From NCBI GenBank assembly GCA_036518955.1, contig DATDMG010000529.1, positions 1 through 7,403 on the forward strand: DNA of 7,403 bases, given 5' to 3'. This DNA is from DATDMG01 sp036518955. Lineage in GTDB: Bacteria > Actinomycetota > Actinomycetes > Actinomycetales > Kineosporiaceae. Below the pieces are notes generated by a model. That model was not told the DNA's origin and did no database searches. It was given only the letters and a program-made list of their open reading frames with translations. Shown here one piece after another: positions 6,443-7,403 of the stretch. Made by a program: the position numbers and the translations under genes. Position 1 is the stretch's first letter; each line of letters opens with the position of its first letter.

Positions 6443-7360
6443 ATGTTGTCATTCCTGGTGACCGGGGCTTCGGCGGGGTTGGGTCTGGCCACCGCGCGCG
6501 AACTGGCCGGGCACGGCCATCACGTGGTGCTGGCCGTGCGCAACCTCGAGCGGGGCAAGGCGGCCGCCGAGCAGATCCTGCAGGCCGTTCCGGACGCGTC
6601 CTGCGAGCTGCTCGAGTGCGACCTCGCCTCGCTGGCCTCGGTGCGCCATGCCGTGTCCGAGTTCCTGGGCGGGGACCGGCCCGCCGTGGGCGGGATCATC
6701 GCCAACGCCGGGCTGCAGATCGTGCAGGGAGTGCAGACATCGGTCGACGGATACGAACTCACCTTCGCCATCAACCATCTCGGGCACTTCCTGTTGATCA
6801 CCCGATTGCTGCCGCACCTACCATCCGGCAGTCGGGTGATCAGCGTGTCCAGCCAGGTGCACCAGGGGCCGGCCAAGTCCCTGGGCTTTCCCGCCCCGCA
6901 GTGGCGTGACCCGCGTGAGCTGGCCGACCCGACGCTCCCCGGCATCGAGTCGTCCCCACGGGCAGGGCGAGTGCGGTACGCCAACTCGAAGCTGGCGAAC
7001 ATCATGTTCACCTACGAGCTCGCCCGTCGCGCGTCGGGCCAGGGAGTCACCGCCCTGGCCTTCGACCCGGCACTGATGCCCGAGACCGGGCTGGACCGCC
7101 AGTACCCGCCGCTGGTCCAGCGGGCCTACGGAGCGCTGGCACCAGTGATCATCGCGCTGACCCCCGGTGCCCGCTCGGTGGCACAGTCCGGCCGCGACCT
7201 CGCCTGGCTGGCGACCAGCCCCGACCTGGCGGGCGTCACCGGTTCGCACTATTCGGGGCGCAAGCCCCGGCGGAGTTCGGCCCTGTCCCGGCAGGAGTCG
7301 GAGTGGGTCCGGCTGTGGGAGCGATCCGAGGAACTCGTGGCCGACGCCGCTCCAGGCTGA
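6443..7360 (+). CDS. Short-chain dehydrogenase/reductase (SDR)
   Basis: A 305-residue classical SDR, probably NADP(H)-dependent, that interconverts alcohol and carbonyl groups. Visible motifs are the cofactor glycine motif TGASAGLG (residues 7-14), then VVLAVRNLERG at the end of the second strand, where the Arg residues suggest NADPH preference. NAG follows at residues 88-90, the catalytic Ser in VISVSSQVHQG (near 136-137), and YANSK (Tyr179, Lys183). The long insert between Ser and Tyr and the YxxSKLAN pattern resemble retinol-dehydrogenase and light-dependent protochlorophyllide reductase-like SDRs, rather than PKS KR domains or FabG. No signal peptide is seen, so it is cytoplasmic. It starts 23 bases after the oxidase stop, so probably shares its transcript. 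Possible jobs are reducing the aldehyde released by the TR domain or adjusting a ketone made by the P450; these are inferences from context. Confidence 0.93.
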   Translation: MLSFLVTGASAGLGLATARELAGHGHHVVLAVRNLERGKAAAEQILQAVPDASCELLECDLASLASVRHAVSEFLGGDRPAVGGIIANAGLQIVQGVQTSVDGYELTFAINHLGHFLLITRLLPHLPSGSRVISVSSQVHQGPAKSLGFPAPQWRDPRELADPTLPGIESSPRAGRVRYANSKLANIMFTYELARRASGQGVTALAFDPALMPETGLDRQYPPLVQRAYGALAPVIIALTPGARSVAQSGRDLAWLATSPDLAGVTGSHYSGRKPRRSSALSRQESEWVRLWERSEELVADAAPG

Positions 7361-7384
7361 ACAGCTCCGTCGGAGCAGGCGGTC
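7343..7384 (+). terminator. Possible weak hairpin at the end of the operon
   Basis: Bases 7343-7353 (GACGCCGCTCC) can pair with 7372-7384 with two single-base bulges; an alternative smaller hairpin is GCTCC/GGAGC at 7364-7376. No T-run follows within the remaining bases, and the stem overlaps the SDR stop codon. In GC-rich DNA such pairings occur by chance, so this is only a candidate. Confidence 0.22.
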
Positions 7385-7403
7385 GAGGCTCCCCGGCCGA
7401 AGG

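Overview
The window is about 7.4 kb of very GC-rich DNA, densely coding on the + strand. The high GC, GTG/TTG starts, a type I polyketide synthase (PKS), a class I bacterial P450 and a twin-arginine-exported flavin oxidase all suggest an actinomycete such as a Streptomyces relative. That assignment rests on style and composition only. The four genes lie head to tail with gaps of 16, 29 and 23 bases, so they read as one operon inside a specialised-metabolite gene cluster.

Bases 1-3602 hold the 3' part of a multidomain PKS. The frame opens on the last residues of a ketosynthase (KS) domain. It continues through the usual KS-to-acyltransferase linker into a shrunken acyltransferase (AT) relic, in which the catalytic GHSxG motif reads GEGRG. 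Then come a dehydratase (DH) domain, an acyl carrier protein (ACP), a Pro/Ala/Thr linker built partly of three 24-bp repeats, and a terminal thioester reductase (TR). The module has no working AT, no ketoreductase (KR) and no thioesterase.

Bases 3619-4821 encode a complete cytochrome P450. Bases 4851-6419 encode a GMC/cholesterol-oxidase-like flavoprotein with a Tat signal peptide. Bases 6443-7360 encode a classical short-chain dehydrogenase/reductase (SDR). The last 43 bases are non-coding and may form part of a weak terminator.

Inferred logic: the PKS extends or finishes an acyl chain using an extender unit loaded by an AT elsewhere. The TR domain releases it reductively as an aldehyde or alcohol. 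The P450 and SDR tailor it in the cytoplasm, and the exported flavin oxidase may oxidise an alcohol outside the membrane. The product cannot be named from this window. No tRNA, rRNA, CRISPR array or mobile element was seen, and no gap between genes exceeds 30 bases.
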